Shown here in pieces: positions 52,175 to 61,107 of a stretch of 64,000 bases of DNA. Under the pieces are notes generated by a model, which saw only the letters and a list, made by a program, of their open reading frames with translations, was not told the DNA's origin and searched no databases. Position numbers and translations under genes: made by a program. Positions within the stretch are counted from its first letter, which is position 1. Each line of letters starts with the position of its first letter. The stretch spans positions 2,108,001 through 2,172,000 of the forward strand of contig NZ_CP060034.1 in the NCBI RefSeq assembly GCF_023208195.1. Reading direction: 5' to 3'. The DNA comes from Nocardioides sp. InS609-2 (GTDB taxonomy: Bacteria; Actinomycetota; Actinomycetes; Propionibacteriales; Nocardioidaceae).

Positions 52175-53523
52175 GTGACCCTGCGGGACGCCGACTTCGA
52201 CGTGGTTCGCGACCGTGCGGTCGCCAAGCTCCAGGCGCTGGTGCGCATCCCGACCGTCTCCCACCGCGATCCCACTCTGGTCGACACCGACGCCTTCGAC
52301 GCGTTCGTCGTCGAGCTGGCCGCGCAGTTCCCGCTGCTGCACGAGCGCCTCGACCTCACCCGCATCCACACCCACGGCCTGCTGTTCCACTGGCGCGGCC
52401 GCGCCGACGACCGGCCGGTGGTGCTGATGGCCCACCTCGACGTCGTACCTGTTGAAGGCGAGTGGCGGCACCCGCCCTTCGACGGCGTCATCGAGGACGG
52501 CGTGCTCTGGGGACGCGGCACCCTCGACGACAAGGGCTGCCTGGCCGGCATCTGCGAAGCCGTCGAACGCCTGCTGGAGCAGGACCTCACGCCCGCGCAG
52601 GACATCTGGCTGTCGTTCGGCTGCGACGAGGAGGTCTTCGGGCAGGCTGCTCCCCAGGCCGTTGCCGAGCTCGTACGACGCGGCGTCCGGCCGTGGTTCG
52701 TGCTCGACGAGGGCGGCGCGATCGCCTACGACGCGTTCCCCGGCGTCAATCCTCCGATCGGCGTCATCGGCGTGACCGAGAAGGGCGTCACCTCCCTCGA
52801 GCTCACGGTCGAGGGCCGCGGCGGCCACGCGTCCACTCCGGCGAAGATGGGCCCGACGGCCCGGATCGCCCGGGCGATCATGCGGCTCGAGAAGTCGCCG
52901 TTCCCGGGTCGACGCCCGCACCGACCCTCGAGCTGATGCGCCGGATCGCTCCGCACGCACCTCGGGCGCTCCGGCCGCTGATGGCCAACGCCGAGCGCAT
53001 CAAGCCGCTGCTGACCCGCGCCCTGCTCGCCGCCGGACCGGAGTCGGCGGCGATGACGCGCACGACTGTTGCGGTCACGACGCTGTCCGGCTCGCCCGCC
53101 CTGAACGTCATCGCGGCCACCGCGACTGCGGGCGTCAACATCCGGATCATGGTCGGCGACACCGTTGCCGGCGTCCTCGACCACATCCGCAAGGCGATCC
53201 ACGACGACCGTGTGCGCATCGACGTCGTCGAGGCCAACGAGCCGTCACCCGTCTCGCCGTACGTCGACGACGAGGCGTTCGCCCTGCTGGAGAGCACCAT
53301 CCGGGCCGCCTTCGACGACGCCGTGCCCGCGCCGTACGTGATGATGGCGGCCACCGACAGCCGCACCTTCACCGGGATCTGTGACCGCGTCTACCGCTTC
53401 GCACCGTTCCGGATGACCAAGGAGCAGCGCGAGTCGATCCATTCGTACGACGAGCGCATCGGGCTCGACGACTTCGCCGACGGCGTGCTCTGGTACCAGC
53501 GCCTGATCGAGGGGATCGCGTGA
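52175..53523 (+). pseudogene. M20 metallopeptidase gene with a one-base frameshift
   Basis: From the GTG at 52175 (6 bases behind TAGGTT) the frame encodes an M20 peptidase: VVLMAHLDVVPVEGEW, GRGTLDDKG and SFGCDEEVFG carry the metal ligands. Near 52909-52916 the frame changes. The first frame runs into a stop at 52934-52936 while the second continues with PAPTLELMRRIAPH to the TGA at 53523, including the last metal-ligand region. One missing base explains it. Both parts are well preserved, so the damage is recent or an assembly error. The MFS gene is coupled by GTGA to the second part. Confidence 0.85.
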
Positions 53524-54980
53524 CCACCATCTCTAGCCCGCCGGTCAAGATTCCCGGGCTGGCCGCGATCGTCGGGTTCCTCGTGGCGGTCGAGATCGCA
53601 TCGGGCGTGCTGCAGGGCTACTACACGCCGATCTTCCCGCAGCTCGCCGACCACCTCTCGATCTCCGAGGGCGACATCAACTGGTTCGAGGCTGCACAGC
53701 TGATCCTGTCTGCGCTCTGCATCCCGCTCCTGGCGCGGCTCGGCGACGTCATCGGGCACAAGAAGGTGCTGGTGCTGGCCACCGCGGTGACGGCCCTCGG
53801 GTCGTGGATCACCGTCATCGCGCCGTCGTTCACGACGTTCCTCGTCGGCTGGGCGCTGCAGGGCGCGGCCGTGATCTGGCTGCCGCTCGAGGTGGCGATC
53901 ATCCACCGTCGTACCCGCGACTCCGGTCGCCAGGAGCTGCTCACCCGACGCGGCGCCGCGGTGCTCGTCGGCGCCCTCGAGCTGGCCGTCATCGTCGGCG
54001 CACTCACCAGCGGCGCCGTCGTCGAGTCCCTCGACATGACCGTGGTGCTCGCGGTCCCGGCCGCCGTGATCACGGTGGTGCTCCTGCTCATCTGGGTCGG
54101 CATCGAGGACACCCCCGGCGACGCGCGGGGCGGCATCGACTGGGGTGGGCTGGCACTCGTCACCGCCGCGATCGGCATCCTGATGGCCGGCCTGATCGTG
54201 ATCCGCCTCGAAGGTGCTGGATCCTTGCTGGGCTGGGCTCTCGTCGCGCTCGGACTGTTCGCGTTCGTGCCCTTCGTCCGCTACGAGCTGGGCCATCCCG
54301 ACCCGATCATCGACGTCCGCCTGGTCGCCTCCCCCGGCCAGTGGCCGATCCAGCTGACCGCGTTTCTGTTCGGCATCCCGGTGCTGGGCGGGCAGATCCC
54401 GCTGTCGACGTTCGCGCAGGCCGACCCGGCCGTCCGCGGCTACGGCCTCGGCGCCGACTCGGCGTTCGTGTCTACCCTGATCGGGGTCTACGTCATCACG
54501 CTGGCGGTCGGCGCGTTCACGTTGCCGCTGACCACCCGCTGGTTCGGAGTACGACGCACGCTGGTGCTCGCCCACCTGCTGGTGGCCCTCGGCTACGCCC
54601 TGTGGATCCCCTTCCACGACGAGACGTGGCAGGCGCTGACCAACATGGCAATCGCCGGGGTGGGCTCGGGAGCGCTCGTCGCGTCGCTGCCCGCCGCGGC
54701 CGCCGCGACCGCGCCGCCCGACCGCACCGGCATCGCCACCGGCCTCACCAACGGCACCAAGACTCTCGGCGCCGCCATCGCGTCGGCGGTCTTCGCGATC
54801 GCCCTGGCGTCGACCGGATCCATCGAGGGAGCGACCCAGGCGGAGGCGCCGTTGTCGGGCTACCTCACCGTTTGGGCCGTCTGCGCGGGTGCCGCCCTGC
54901 TTGCCGCACTGGCCCTCCTGGCGGCTCCACGGCACGCGTTCTCGGACACGCGTGATCAGGCGGCCGACGTACCCTCGTGA
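53520..54980 (+). CDS. MFS transporter, 14-helix (DHA2) type
   Basis: The 486-residue protein has about 14 hydrophobic segments. ARLGDVIGHKKVLVLA near residue 78 is the MFS motif A, and GWALQGAAVIWLPLEVAI near 115 is like motif C of drug-proton antiporters, though without the usual GP pair. The GTG start overlaps the M20 gene stop, so the pump and the peptidase were one operon; it may export or import the peptide-like substrate of that enzyme, or a drug. Confidence 0.88.
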   Translation: MTTISSPPVKIPGLAAIVGFLVAVEIASGVLQGYYTPIFPQLADHLSISEGDINWFEAAQLILSALCIPLLARLGDVIGHKKVLVLATAVTALGSWITVIAPSFTTFLVGWALQGAAVIWLPLEVAIIHRRTRDSGRQELLTRRGAAVLVGALELAVIVGALTSGAVVESLDMTVVLAVPAAVITVVLLLIWVGIEDTPGDARGGIDWGGLALVTAAIGILMAGLIVIRLEGAGSLLGWALVALGLFAFVPFVRYELGHPDPIIDVRLVASPGQWPIQLTAFLFGIPVLGGQIPLSTFAQADPAVRGYGLGADSAFVSTLIGVYVITLAVGAFTLPLTTRWFGVRRTLVLAHLLVALGYALWIPFHDETWQALTNMAIAGVGSGALVASLPAAAAATAPPDRTGIATGLTNGTKTLGAAIASAVFAIALASTGSIEGATQAEAPLSGYLTVWAVCAGAALLAALALLAAPRHAFSDTRDQAADVPS

Positions 54981-54981
54981 C

Positions 54982-55530
54982 ATGAGCGAGGAGCGGAAGC
55001 CCACCGCGCCGGACCGCTCGCCCGAGCGTGACGAACGCACGGGCCGATCGGCCGCCGCAGCCCGAATCCACAACCAGTCCCGCTGGGTCGACCTGCAGGT
55101 GCAGCAGGCGATGGAGCGTGGCGAGTTCGACGACCTGCCCGGCCGCGGCAAGCCCATCGACCTCGGAAGCGGCCACGACCCCGACTGGTGGGTCAAGAAG
55201 CTGATCGAGCGCGAGCAGATCACCGGCGTCCTGCCACCGGCCCTGGCGATTCGCAAGGACGACCTCGAGCTCGACGGCCGGCTCGACAAGGTCCCCACCG
55301 AGCGCGAGGTACGCCGCGAGGTCGAGGAGTTCAACGAACGGGTGCGCAAGGCCATCTACACCCCGCCCACCGGACCGACCGCGCCCCCGGTGATCACGAA
55401 GCGGCGCGACGTCGAGGCTGAGGTCGAGGCCTGGCGCGAGCGTCGTACGGCGCGGGTCGAGGCCCAGCGCGCGGCACTCGCCGAGAAGCAGCCGGAGCCC
55501 CGCCGGCGCTGGTGGCAAGGGAAACCCTGA
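54982..55530 (+). CDS. DUF1992 (DnaJ-homologue subfamily C-like) protein
   Basis: The 182-residue cytosolic protein has the DUF1992 core: WVDLQVQQAMERGEFDDLPG (about residues 28-47), GRGKPIDL and DPDWWVKKLIEREQI. Charged helices and a basic Trp-containing tail follow. The family (YhdN/DNAJC28-like) has no settled role. The ATG lies 6 bases behind TACCCT (54970-54975), a leaderless start, so despite the 1-bp gap behind the MFS gene it probably has its own promoter. Confidence 0.88.
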   Translation: MSEERKPTAPDRSPERDERTGRSAAAARIHNQSRWVDLQVQQAMERGEFDDLPGRGKPIDLGSGHDPDWWVKKLIEREQITGVLPPALAIRKDDLELDGRLDKVPTEREVRREVEEFNERVRKAIYTPPTGPTAPPVITKRRDVEAEVEAWRERRTARVEAQRAALAEKQPEPRRRWWQGKP

Positions 55531-55550
55531 TGAAACCGCGTGCAAGATAC

Positions 55551-55579
55551 ATCGAATTTCGATAGTATCGAGATTCGAT
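55551..55579. promoter_or_regulatory. 29-bp palindromic operator before the DUF2975/XRE pair
   Basis: The arms ATCGAATTTCGATA (55551-55564) and TATCGAGATTCGAT (55566-55579) pair with one mismatch around a single central base. TAGTAT (55563-55568) in the middle looks like a -10 element. The site ends 40 bp before the ATG at 55620. It is probably bound by the XRE protein of the same operon. Confidence 0.75.
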
Positions 55580-55619
55580 GGGTGTTCGTCCCGGGACACC
55601 CCGCCGGCTCGGAGCCCGA

Positions 55620-56243
55620 ATGTCTCGTCGCACGCCCCTCTCGTTCATCGCCGCCCGGGGACTCCTCGGGGTCGGCGTCCTGTCCGCCGTGCTGGGCATT
55701 CCTCTGGCGATCGTGCAGGCCCTGACCGGCCAGGACCTCAGGCGAGACTTCTACACGGGCTTCTTCAGCGAGGCGAACGGGATCCCCGGGGAGGTGATCC
55801 CTGCGGCGCCCGGAGCCTCATTCCGGTGGAACGGCAACGCGGAAGTCATCATCGATGACCCGACGACGAGGCTCGCGCTCACCAACCTGGCGCCCGACAT
55901 CCTGGTGGTGCTGGCCGTCGGCATCGCGGCTTGGCTGCTGCTGTTCGTCGTCGTCGACGTGCAGCGGGCCATCCCGTTCGAGGTCAACGCTGCCCGTCGC
56001 CTGAGGATCTGCTCGGTCGTCGTCCTGGTCACCGCGCTGGCCCACCCGATGCTCTCCTCGTGGGCCGATGTCGCGGTGTACGACGCGGCGGCGGAAGCGG
56101 GCGGCATGATGTCGGGGCTCGGGTGGAAACCGGACTGGCTGAGCGTCGTGCCCTGGCTCCTGCCGGCTGCGCTGCTGGCCGCGTTTGCGCGGGCGTTTGG
56201 CGAAGGCAGACGCCTCGCGGATGAGACCGCCGGGCTCGTCTAG
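55620..56243 (+). CDS. DUF2975-family membrane protein
   Basis: The 207-residue protein has four predicted membrane helices (about 14-34, 89-112, 128-148, 175-195) with an extracytoplasmic loop after the first, as in DUF2975 proteins. These are typically paired with a small YozG-like XRE regulator, which is the next gene here (stop and start share one base). The ATG at 55620 has GGAG at a spacing of 5; the ATG at 55578 lies inside the operator palindrome and is less likely. The role is unknown, possibly sensing for the regulator. Confidence 0.8.
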   Translation: MSRRTPLSFIAARGLLGVGVLSAVLGIPLAIVQALTGQDLRRDFYTGFFSEANGIPGEVIPAAPGASFRWNGNAEVIIDDPTTRLALTNLAPDILVVLAVGIAAWLLLFVVVDVQRAIPFEVNAARRLRICSVVVLVTALAHPMLSSWADVAVYDAAAEAGGMMSGLGWKPDWLSVVPWLLPAALLAAFARAFGEGRRLADETAGLV

Positions 56244-56467
56244 TGCCCGTCGAGGAGCCGCACCGCATCGTCTGCCACCTCGACGACCTGCTCGCCGAGC
56301 GCGGCATGACGCTGACCGCGCTCGCCGAATCCATCGACGTCACGGTGGTGAACCTGAGCGTGCTGAAGAACAACCGAGCCAAGGCGGTCCGGTTTTCCAC
56401 CCTGACCGCCATCTGCGAAGCCCTCGGCTGTACGCCGGGCGAGCTCCTCGGGCTGCCTGACGACTGA
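56243..56467 (+). CDS. Small XRE-family (YozG-like) regulator
   Basis: The 74-residue protein is one Cro/CI-type HTH: LDDLLAERGMTLTALAESI, VTVVNLSVLKNN, FSTLTAICEALGCTPGELL. It starts with a GTG that shares one base with the stop of the DUF2975 gene, so translation is coupled. The upstream palindrome at 55551-55579 is its probable operator. Pairs of this kind are taken to be membrane-protein/regulator modules. A 70-bp palindromic element follows the stop. Confidence 0.92.
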   Translation: MPVEEPHRIVCHLDDLLAERGMTLTALAESIDVTVVNLSVLKNNRAKAVRFSTLTAICEALGCTPGELLGLPDD

Positions 56468-56476
56468 ACCGCCCCT

Positions 56477-56546
56477 TGTAACGCGGAGTTAAGTCCACTG
56501 GGACCCCCGCAGACCGGGCGCTCAGTTGCCCTAACTCCGCGTTACA
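56477..56546. repeat. 70-bp palindromic element, copy 2, behind the XRE gene
   Basis: The outer 15-base arms (56477-56491 and 56532-56546, TGTAACGCGGAGTTA) are identical to copy 1 at 47690-47759, and the 16-base loop (56504-56519) is its exact reverse complement. The inner parts of the arms no longer pair perfectly. It begins 9 bp after the XRE stop codon, with the same orientation relative to that gene as copy 1 has to hutI. Confidence 0.85.
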
Positions 56547-56611
56547 TGAGACGAGCCCCCCGTGGGATCCGTCATACCCGTGCGGCGTCACGGAGCGATA
56601 AGTTCCGACGC

Positions 56612-57691
56612 ATGCGTTCAGCAAAGGACTTCTTCGCCCCGCTCGCCGTAGGTGCCCCGGCTCCCGTCCGCGAGGTGCCGGCCAGGCCGAGCCGCGCGAT
56701 CCACTTCTTCGACCCGGGCAACCCCAAGATGGCCGACAAGGTGCCGGGCATGGTCGGAAAGGTGGACGTGCTCCTCGGCAACCTCGAGGACGCCGTCAAG
56801 GCCGAGAACAAGGAGATCGCGCGCGAGGGGCTGGTGAGGATCGGCCAGGAGACCGACTTCGGCAAGACCCAGCTCTGGACCCGCATCAACAGCCTCGACA
56901 GTCCGTGGGCCCTCGACGACCTGACCACGCTGGTGCCAGCCATCGGCGACAAGCTCGACGTGATCATGGTGCCGAAGGTGCAGGGTGCCGAGGACATCCA
57001 CTACGTCGACCGCCTGCTCGCCCAGCTCGAGGCGAAGGCCGGGCTCGAGAAGCCGCTGCTGGTGCACGCGATCCTCGAGACCGCGCGCGGCGTGGCCAAC
57101 ATCGAGGAGATCTGCGCCGCCTCCCCGCGCATGCAGGGCCTCTCGCTCGGCCCGGCCGACCTCGCCGCGGACCGCCGAATGAAGACCACCCGCGTCGGCG
57201 GCGGTCACCCCGGCTACCTCGTCCGCCAGGACGCGCCGAAGGGCGACCTCGGCCAGACGCAGTACGACGCCCACCGGGCGACGTACCAGCAGGACCTGTG
57301 GCACTACACGATCGCGCGGATGGTCGACGCCTGCGCGATGCACGGCATCTACCCCTACTACGGGCCGTTCGGCGACATCGCCGACGAGATCGCCTGCGAG
57401 GACCAGTTCCGCAACGCCTTCCTGCTCGGCTGCGTCGGCGCATGGAGCCTGCACCCGAAGCAGATCGCCATCGCCAACCGGGTGTTCTCCCCGAGTGTCG
57501 AGGACGTCGCGCACGCCCGCCGCGTGATCGCCGCGATGGGCGACGGCACCGGAGCGGTGATGCTCGACGGCAAGATGGAGGACGACGCGTCGGTCAAGCA
57601 GTGCCAGGTGATGGTGGCTCTCGCTGAGGAGCTGGCCGCGATCGACCCCGAGCTCGAGAAGCAGTACGACGCGATCTCGCTGGAGGCCTGA
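56612..57691 (+). CDS. HpcH/HpaI (citrate-lyase beta-like) enzyme, malyl-CoA lyase type
   Basis: The 359-residue TIM-barrel enzyme has GNLEDAVKAENK near residue 52, HAILETARGVANIEEI near 152 and GWSLHPKQIAIA-like GAWSLHPKQIAIAN near 277, which carry the metal-binding Glu/Asp and CoA-binding residues of the CitE-like superfamily. Length and motifs fit L-malyl-CoA/beta-methylmalyl-CoA lyase. With the next gene it could serve the ethylmalonyl-CoA pathway or propionate/C2 metabolism; this is inference. The ATG lies 7 bases behind TAAGTT (56599-56604), a leaderless start. Confidence 0.85.
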   Translation: MRSAKDFFAPLAVGAPAPVREVPARPSRAIHFFDPGNPKMADKVPGMVGKVDVLLGNLEDAVKAENKEIAREGLVRIGQETDFGKTQLWTRINSLDSPWALDDLTTLVPAIGDKLDVIMVPKVQGAEDIHYVDRLLAQLEAKAGLEKPLLVHAILETARGVANIEEICAASPRMQGLSLGPADLAADRRMKTTRVGGGHPGYLVRQDAPKGDLGQTQYDAHRATYQQDLWHYTIARMVDACAMHGIYPYYGPFGDIADEIACEDQFRNAFLLGCVGAWSLHPKQIAIANRVFSPSVEDVAHARRVIAAMGDGTGAVMLDGKMEDDASVKQCQVMVALAEELAAIDPELEKQYDAISLEA

Positions 57692-57692
57692 C

Positions 57693-58553
57693 ATGGAGCT
57701 CGTGCCCCGCCGTTCCGTCCTCTACATGCCCAGCTCCAACGAACGGGCGCTCGAGAAGGCGAAGTCGATCCCGTGCGACGGGCTGATCCTCGACCTCGAG
57801 GACGCCGTCGCCCCCGACGACAAGCCCGCGGCCCGCGACGCCGCGTGCGCCGCCGCGGCCAGTGGTGACTACGGCCGCCGCGAGGTGACGATCCGTGTCA
57901 ACGGGGCCGACACCGAGTGGCACGCCGACGACATCGCCGCAGCCTGCCAGGCCGGGCCGGCCGCGATCGTCGTACCCAAGGTCGACAGCGCCGACGCTGT
58001 CCTCGCCCTCGTCGAGGCGATGGCCCGGCACGACGCCCCCGAGCACACGAAGCTGTGGGCGATGGTCGAGACGCCGTACGCCATGCTGCACGCCGAGGAG
58101 ATCGCGTCGGCCGCCGACCGGCTGACCGTGCTGGTGATGGGCACCAACGACCTCGCCAAGGAGCTGTACGCCGAGCACGTGCCCGGCCGCCAGCCGCTGC
58201 TCGCCGGTCTCGGCCTGGCGCTGCTGGCCGCACGCGCGACGGGGAAGGTGATCATCGACGGCGTCTACAACGACGTGAAGGACACCGACGGGTTCCTCGC
58301 CGAGTGCCAGCAGGGGCGCGAGATGGGCTTCGACGGCAAGACGCTGATCCACCCCGGCCAGGTCGAGGGGGCCAACACGACGTTCGCGCCGAGTTCGATG
58401 GCCGTCGAGGACGCCCGCGGCATCCTCGAGGCGTGGGCGGCGCGCAGCTCCGGCGTCGTCACCTACAACGGCCGGATGATCGAGAGCCTGCACGTCGAGT
58501 CCGCCCAGCGCACGCTCGGCATCCACGAGGCGATCGTTGCCCTGGAGGCATAG
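57693..58553 (+). CDS. CitE-like CoA-ester lyase or thioesterase
   Basis: The 286-residue protein has RRSVLYMPSSNERALEKA at the start, DGLILDLEDAVAPDDK near residue 28, ETPYAMLHAEEIA near 125 and GFDGKTLIHPGQVEGAN near 210, which are the substrate, magnesium and CoA sites of CitE-like enzymes. Candidates are (3S)-malyl-CoA thioesterase or (S)-citramalyl-CoA lyase. It starts 1 bp after the stop of the related gene 56612-57691, so the two form an operon of paralogues with probably sequential or complementary roles. Confidence 0.88.
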   Translation: MELVPRRSVLYMPSSNERALEKAKSIPCDGLILDLEDAVAPDDKPAARDAACAAAASGDYGRREVTIRVNGADTEWHADDIAAACQAGPAAIVVPKVDSADAVLALVEAMARHDAPEHTKLWAMVETPYAMLHAEEIASAADRLTVLVMGTNDLAKELYAEHVPGRQPLLAGLGLALLAARATGKVIIDGVYNDVKDTDGFLAECQQGREMGFDGKTLIHPGQVEGANTTFAPSSMAVEDARGILEAWAARSSGVVTYNGRMIESLHVESAQRTLGIHEAIVALEA

Positions 58554-58556
58554 CGT

Positions 58557-59252
58557 GTGGGTGTGAGCTCTTCCGTACGGCGCCTGCTGGTGTCGCTGAT
58601 CGTGGTCGCCGTGCTGGTTGTGGCAGCGGTGGCCTGGCTCGACGACGGCGACGAGCCCGCCGGGCCGGTTGCGGTCGACACCGAGGTCCCGAGCGCGAGT
58701 CCGACGACGCCGACTCCTGCTCCGACGCCTGCTCCGACGCCTTCTCCGACGCCTGTGAAGCAACCGCCGAAGACGCCGTTCGAGTGCCTCGCCACGTCGG
58801 ACGCCATCACCCCCACCAGCATCTCGATCGCCGGCGTGACCACTGGCTCGCCCGTCGTTGCGGTCCCCCGCGGCAGCAACGGTGTGCTGGGGGTGCCGCC
58901 GGTCACCAGTGAAGGCAAGACCCAGTTCGCGTGGGACCAGCCCGGCGTCGCCCCTGGCAGCCCGGCCGGAGTGGCCCTCTTCGATGCCCACACCTGGCCC
59001 GACGGCTCGGCGCTCGGCAACCGGCTGCTCGAAGGCCTCCAGACGGGTGGCCGGCTCATCGTCCGCGGCGCTACGGGCGAGCACCTCTGCTACGACGTCG
59101 CCCGCCGCGACGAGGTCACCGCCGAGACCCGGATGCCGGAGATCTACAGCACCGAAGGGCCGCCGCAGCTGGTCATCATCGTCTGCTCGGGAGTACGACG
59201 CGGGCCGGGCGACTGGAGCCACCGCACGCTGTGGTTCGCCAGGCCGGTCTGA
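58557..59252 (+). CDS. Class F sortase
   Basis: The 231-residue protein has one N-terminal membrane helix (about 8-28), a Pro/Thr-rich wall-spanning linker made of APTP repeats (about 45-70) and a sortase domain with His145 (LFDAHTW), Cys210 (VIIVCSG) and Arg223 (SHRTLW). Class F sortases are found in Actinobacteria and their natural substrates are mostly unknown. GGAGG 8 bases before the GTG at 58557 fixes the start. It lies 3 bp behind the CitE-like gene and may be co-transcribed with it, although the functions differ. Confidence 0.9.
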   Translation: MGVSSSVRRLLVSLIVVAVLVVAAVAWLDDGDEPAGPVAVDTEVPSASPTTPTPAPTPAPTPSPTPVKQPPKTPFECLATSDAITPTSISIAGVTTGSPVVAVPRGSNGVLGVPPVTSEGKTQFAWDQPGVAPGSPAGVALFDAHTWPDGSALGNRLLEGLQTGGRLIVRGATGEHLCYDVARRDEVTAETRMPEIYSTEGPPQLVIIVCSGVRRGPGDWSHRTLWFARPV

Positions 59253-59435
59253 CGGGGGCTTTCGTCCGGCGTCGCTTCTAACCGGCATTCGCGGTGGCAT
59301 GGCGCGCCTCTCGCACACCCGCAATCGGCGGGAATAGCGGGCGGGCTACGGGGCCTAGCCGGCCTGCTCCCACATCATCCGTGGTGTGAGTGGGCGGCGA
59401 CGCCTCAGGCGGGCGCCACTAGCCCGGGGCAGAGA

Positions 59436-59668
59436 TCACGATCGGTGCTTCTGCATCCAGCCGACGACCCACCTGGTGACCCGACCTGCAGCGACCGGCA
59501 GCTCGAGCATCTGGGCCCGTGCAAGCAGAACGTAGCGTCTATGAGATTCGCGTGAAGGAGTGCGTCGGCGAATTCCAGGTCCTTAATCCGCCCAGTCACA
59601 AGCTTCGCAACGACGAGGTCATGTCGCTCGAGGCAGTGTCCGGACGCGCCGTTCGCTTTTGTCGCTGC
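59436..59668 (-). pseudogene. C-terminal remnant of a nucleotidyltransferase-like (DUF6036-type) protein, frameshifted
   Basis: Reading down from 59668 the minus strand gives ATKANGASGHCLERHDLVVA, KLVTGRIKDLEFADALL and ANLIDATF. Near 59524-59531 the sense moves to another frame, LLARAQMLELPVAAGRV and VVGWMQKHRS, ending at a stop at 59436-59438. The first part resembles the C-terminal half of DUF6036-type nucleotidyltransferase-like proteins, which occur in toxin-antitoxin-like settings. The N-terminal half is missing. The base composition is less GC-rich than in neighbours. The rest of 59253-59719 holds nothing else I can support. Confidence 0.6.
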
Positions 59669-59719
59669 TCAGGACGATGACACGGCCATGCCACGGCGGC
59701 GTCGACGAGATTGCGTGTG

Positions 59720-60490
59720 TTAGAACGGCACCTGCTGGCTCAACAGCCCTTGCGAAGGCGCGCGGCCGGAAAGCGCCCGGCAGAACTCGAAGGCGTCCAT
59801 GGAGATCGGCCCGGCTCCGCCATCGTGGGACCAGGTGCCCCCGGCCGGGCCGGTGAGCTCGAGGGTGTACGCCCCGCCGTGGCGTCGGGCCCATTCGCGG
59901 ACCACGTCGTCGACAATCACGCCTTCGTGCTCGGCCGTCGCCGGCGCAAGGACGCCGGTCGCGTGGGCGATGTCGATCCGGTGCATGAACGGGTCGCGGG
60001 TCAGGATCGTGTCCATCAGGAACCCGATGGTCCACCACTCCTCGCGGCCGTCCACCTCCTGCGCTGCGGTCTGCTTGCGAACGAAGCCCGGCGTACGTGC
60101 TCGGCCGCGGGCGGCCTTGGGTCCGTAGGTGCGCATCTTCGCCACGATCTCGCCCGGACTGAGGGACGCGTTCTTCTCGACCTGAAGCGCGGTCAGTGCG
60201 TCGATCATCAGTTCGCCGTCGCGTTTGGCACGTCGCTTGGCCGTCAGCTGCTGGCGCATCGTCTCGCGGATCGAGGCGGCCATCTGGGCCATCCCGAGGA
60301 CGTGACCAGCGATCGCGCGGACGTCCCAGGCGGAGCAGTCGGTGGCGGACGCCCACTGCCCTGGGGTGAGCTGTTCGAGTGTGGTCACCACCCGTTCGTA
60401 CTCGGTCGTGGCCAGTTGGATCGCGACGTCGTGGTCGAGGGTGGGGGTGTACGGGGCCTTCTGAGAGCCCTGGATCGGTGTGCTGCTCAT
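59720..60490 (-). CDS. TIGR03083/maleylpyruvate isomerase N-terminal-type protein
   Basis: The 256-residue protein has the DinB-like four-helix domain of mycothiol-dependent isomerases (about residues 20-190: CSAWDVRAIAGHVLGM near 53 with the metal His, and MDTILTRDPFMHRIDIAHATG near 158 with the second His). A small C-terminal beta domain follows. It may be a mycothiol-linked enzyme of unknown substrate. Its ATG overlaps the stop of the TetR-type gene (ATGA), so it is the probable target and partner of that regulator. Confidence 0.85.
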   Translation of the reverse strand: MSSTPIQGSQKAPYTPTLDHDVAIQLATTEYERVVTTLEQLTPGQWASATDCSAWDVRAIAGHVLGMAQMAASIRETMRQQLTAKRRAKRDGELMIDALTALQVEKNASLSPGEIVAKMRTYGPKAARGRARTPGFVRKQTAAQEVDGREEWWTIGFLMDTILTRDPFMHRIDIAHATGVLAPATAEHEGVIVDDVVREWARRHGGAYTLELTGPAGGTWSHDGGAGPISMDAFEFCRALSGRAPSQGLLSQQVPF

Positions 60491-61107
60491 GGCTGGTTGG
60501 TGTCCCTACTGTCGCGGGGGAGGCCTACGTTGTCGGCAAACATGTCGACCGCGCGGTCGACCAGACGTGCCCAGCGATTGCCGCCGGGGTCATTGGCGAA
60601 CTGCGCGTCGAGCAGCCCGCCCACCAGTGCTGTGTAGAGGTCGACGTCCTCGTCGCGCGTGATTCCGATCGCCCGCAGTCGTTCCCGGAGCCTCTCGATC
60701 ACAGCGACCGCAGGTGCGTACCCCGCAGCACTGGGTTCAAAGCCGGGAATCGTCCGCTGGTTCATCAGCTGGTGGCGTGCGAGGTCAGCGACGGCGAATC
60801 GAAAGAACGTGTGTGCGTAGAGACGCAGCTTGGCGCGCGGTGTCTTGGCGCGCCTGTCCTGGATGGCAAGCATCGTCTCGTAGCAGTCGGTCCATGCCTG
60901 CTCGAACATCGCGTCGTAGATGGCGTTCTTCGACGCGAAGTGCGAGTACAGCGAAGGAGCCTGCATCCCCACCCGGGCGGCGACGTCACGGAGTGTGATC
61001 TGGGAGAGCCCGTGTTCCCGCGCCATGTCCCAGGCAGCGTCCAGGATCTCTCGTCGGGTCGCCTGACGACGTTCGGAAACCCTATCTCTGTTCGGCGTAC
61101 CTAACAT
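60487..61107 (-). CDS. TetR-family transcriptional regulator
   Basis: The 206-residue protein has an N-terminal HTH (RREILDAAWDMAREHGLSQI, LRDVAARVGMQAPSLYSHF, about residues 18-60) and an all-helical ligand domain (about 70-195). It heads a two-gene operon with the TIGR03083-type gene and probably represses it and itself until an inducer binds. No palindrome is obvious in the short sequence before its ATG. Confidence 0.92.
   Translation of the reverse strand: MLGTPNRDRVSERRQATRREILDAAWDMAREHGLSQITLRDVAARVGMQAPSLYSHFASKNAIYDAMFEQAWTDCYETMLAIQDRRAKTPRAKLRLYAHTFFRFAVADLARHQLMNQRTIPGFEPSAAGYAPAVAVIERLRERLRAIGITRDEDVDLYTALVGGLLDAQFANDPGGNRWARLVDRAVDMFADNVGLPRDSRDTNQP

Noticed and set aside
59253..59435. 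A small RNA or tRNA gene behind the class F sortase
   Set aside because: No cloverleaf, no conserved T-loop sequence and no strong promoter/terminator pair were seen.
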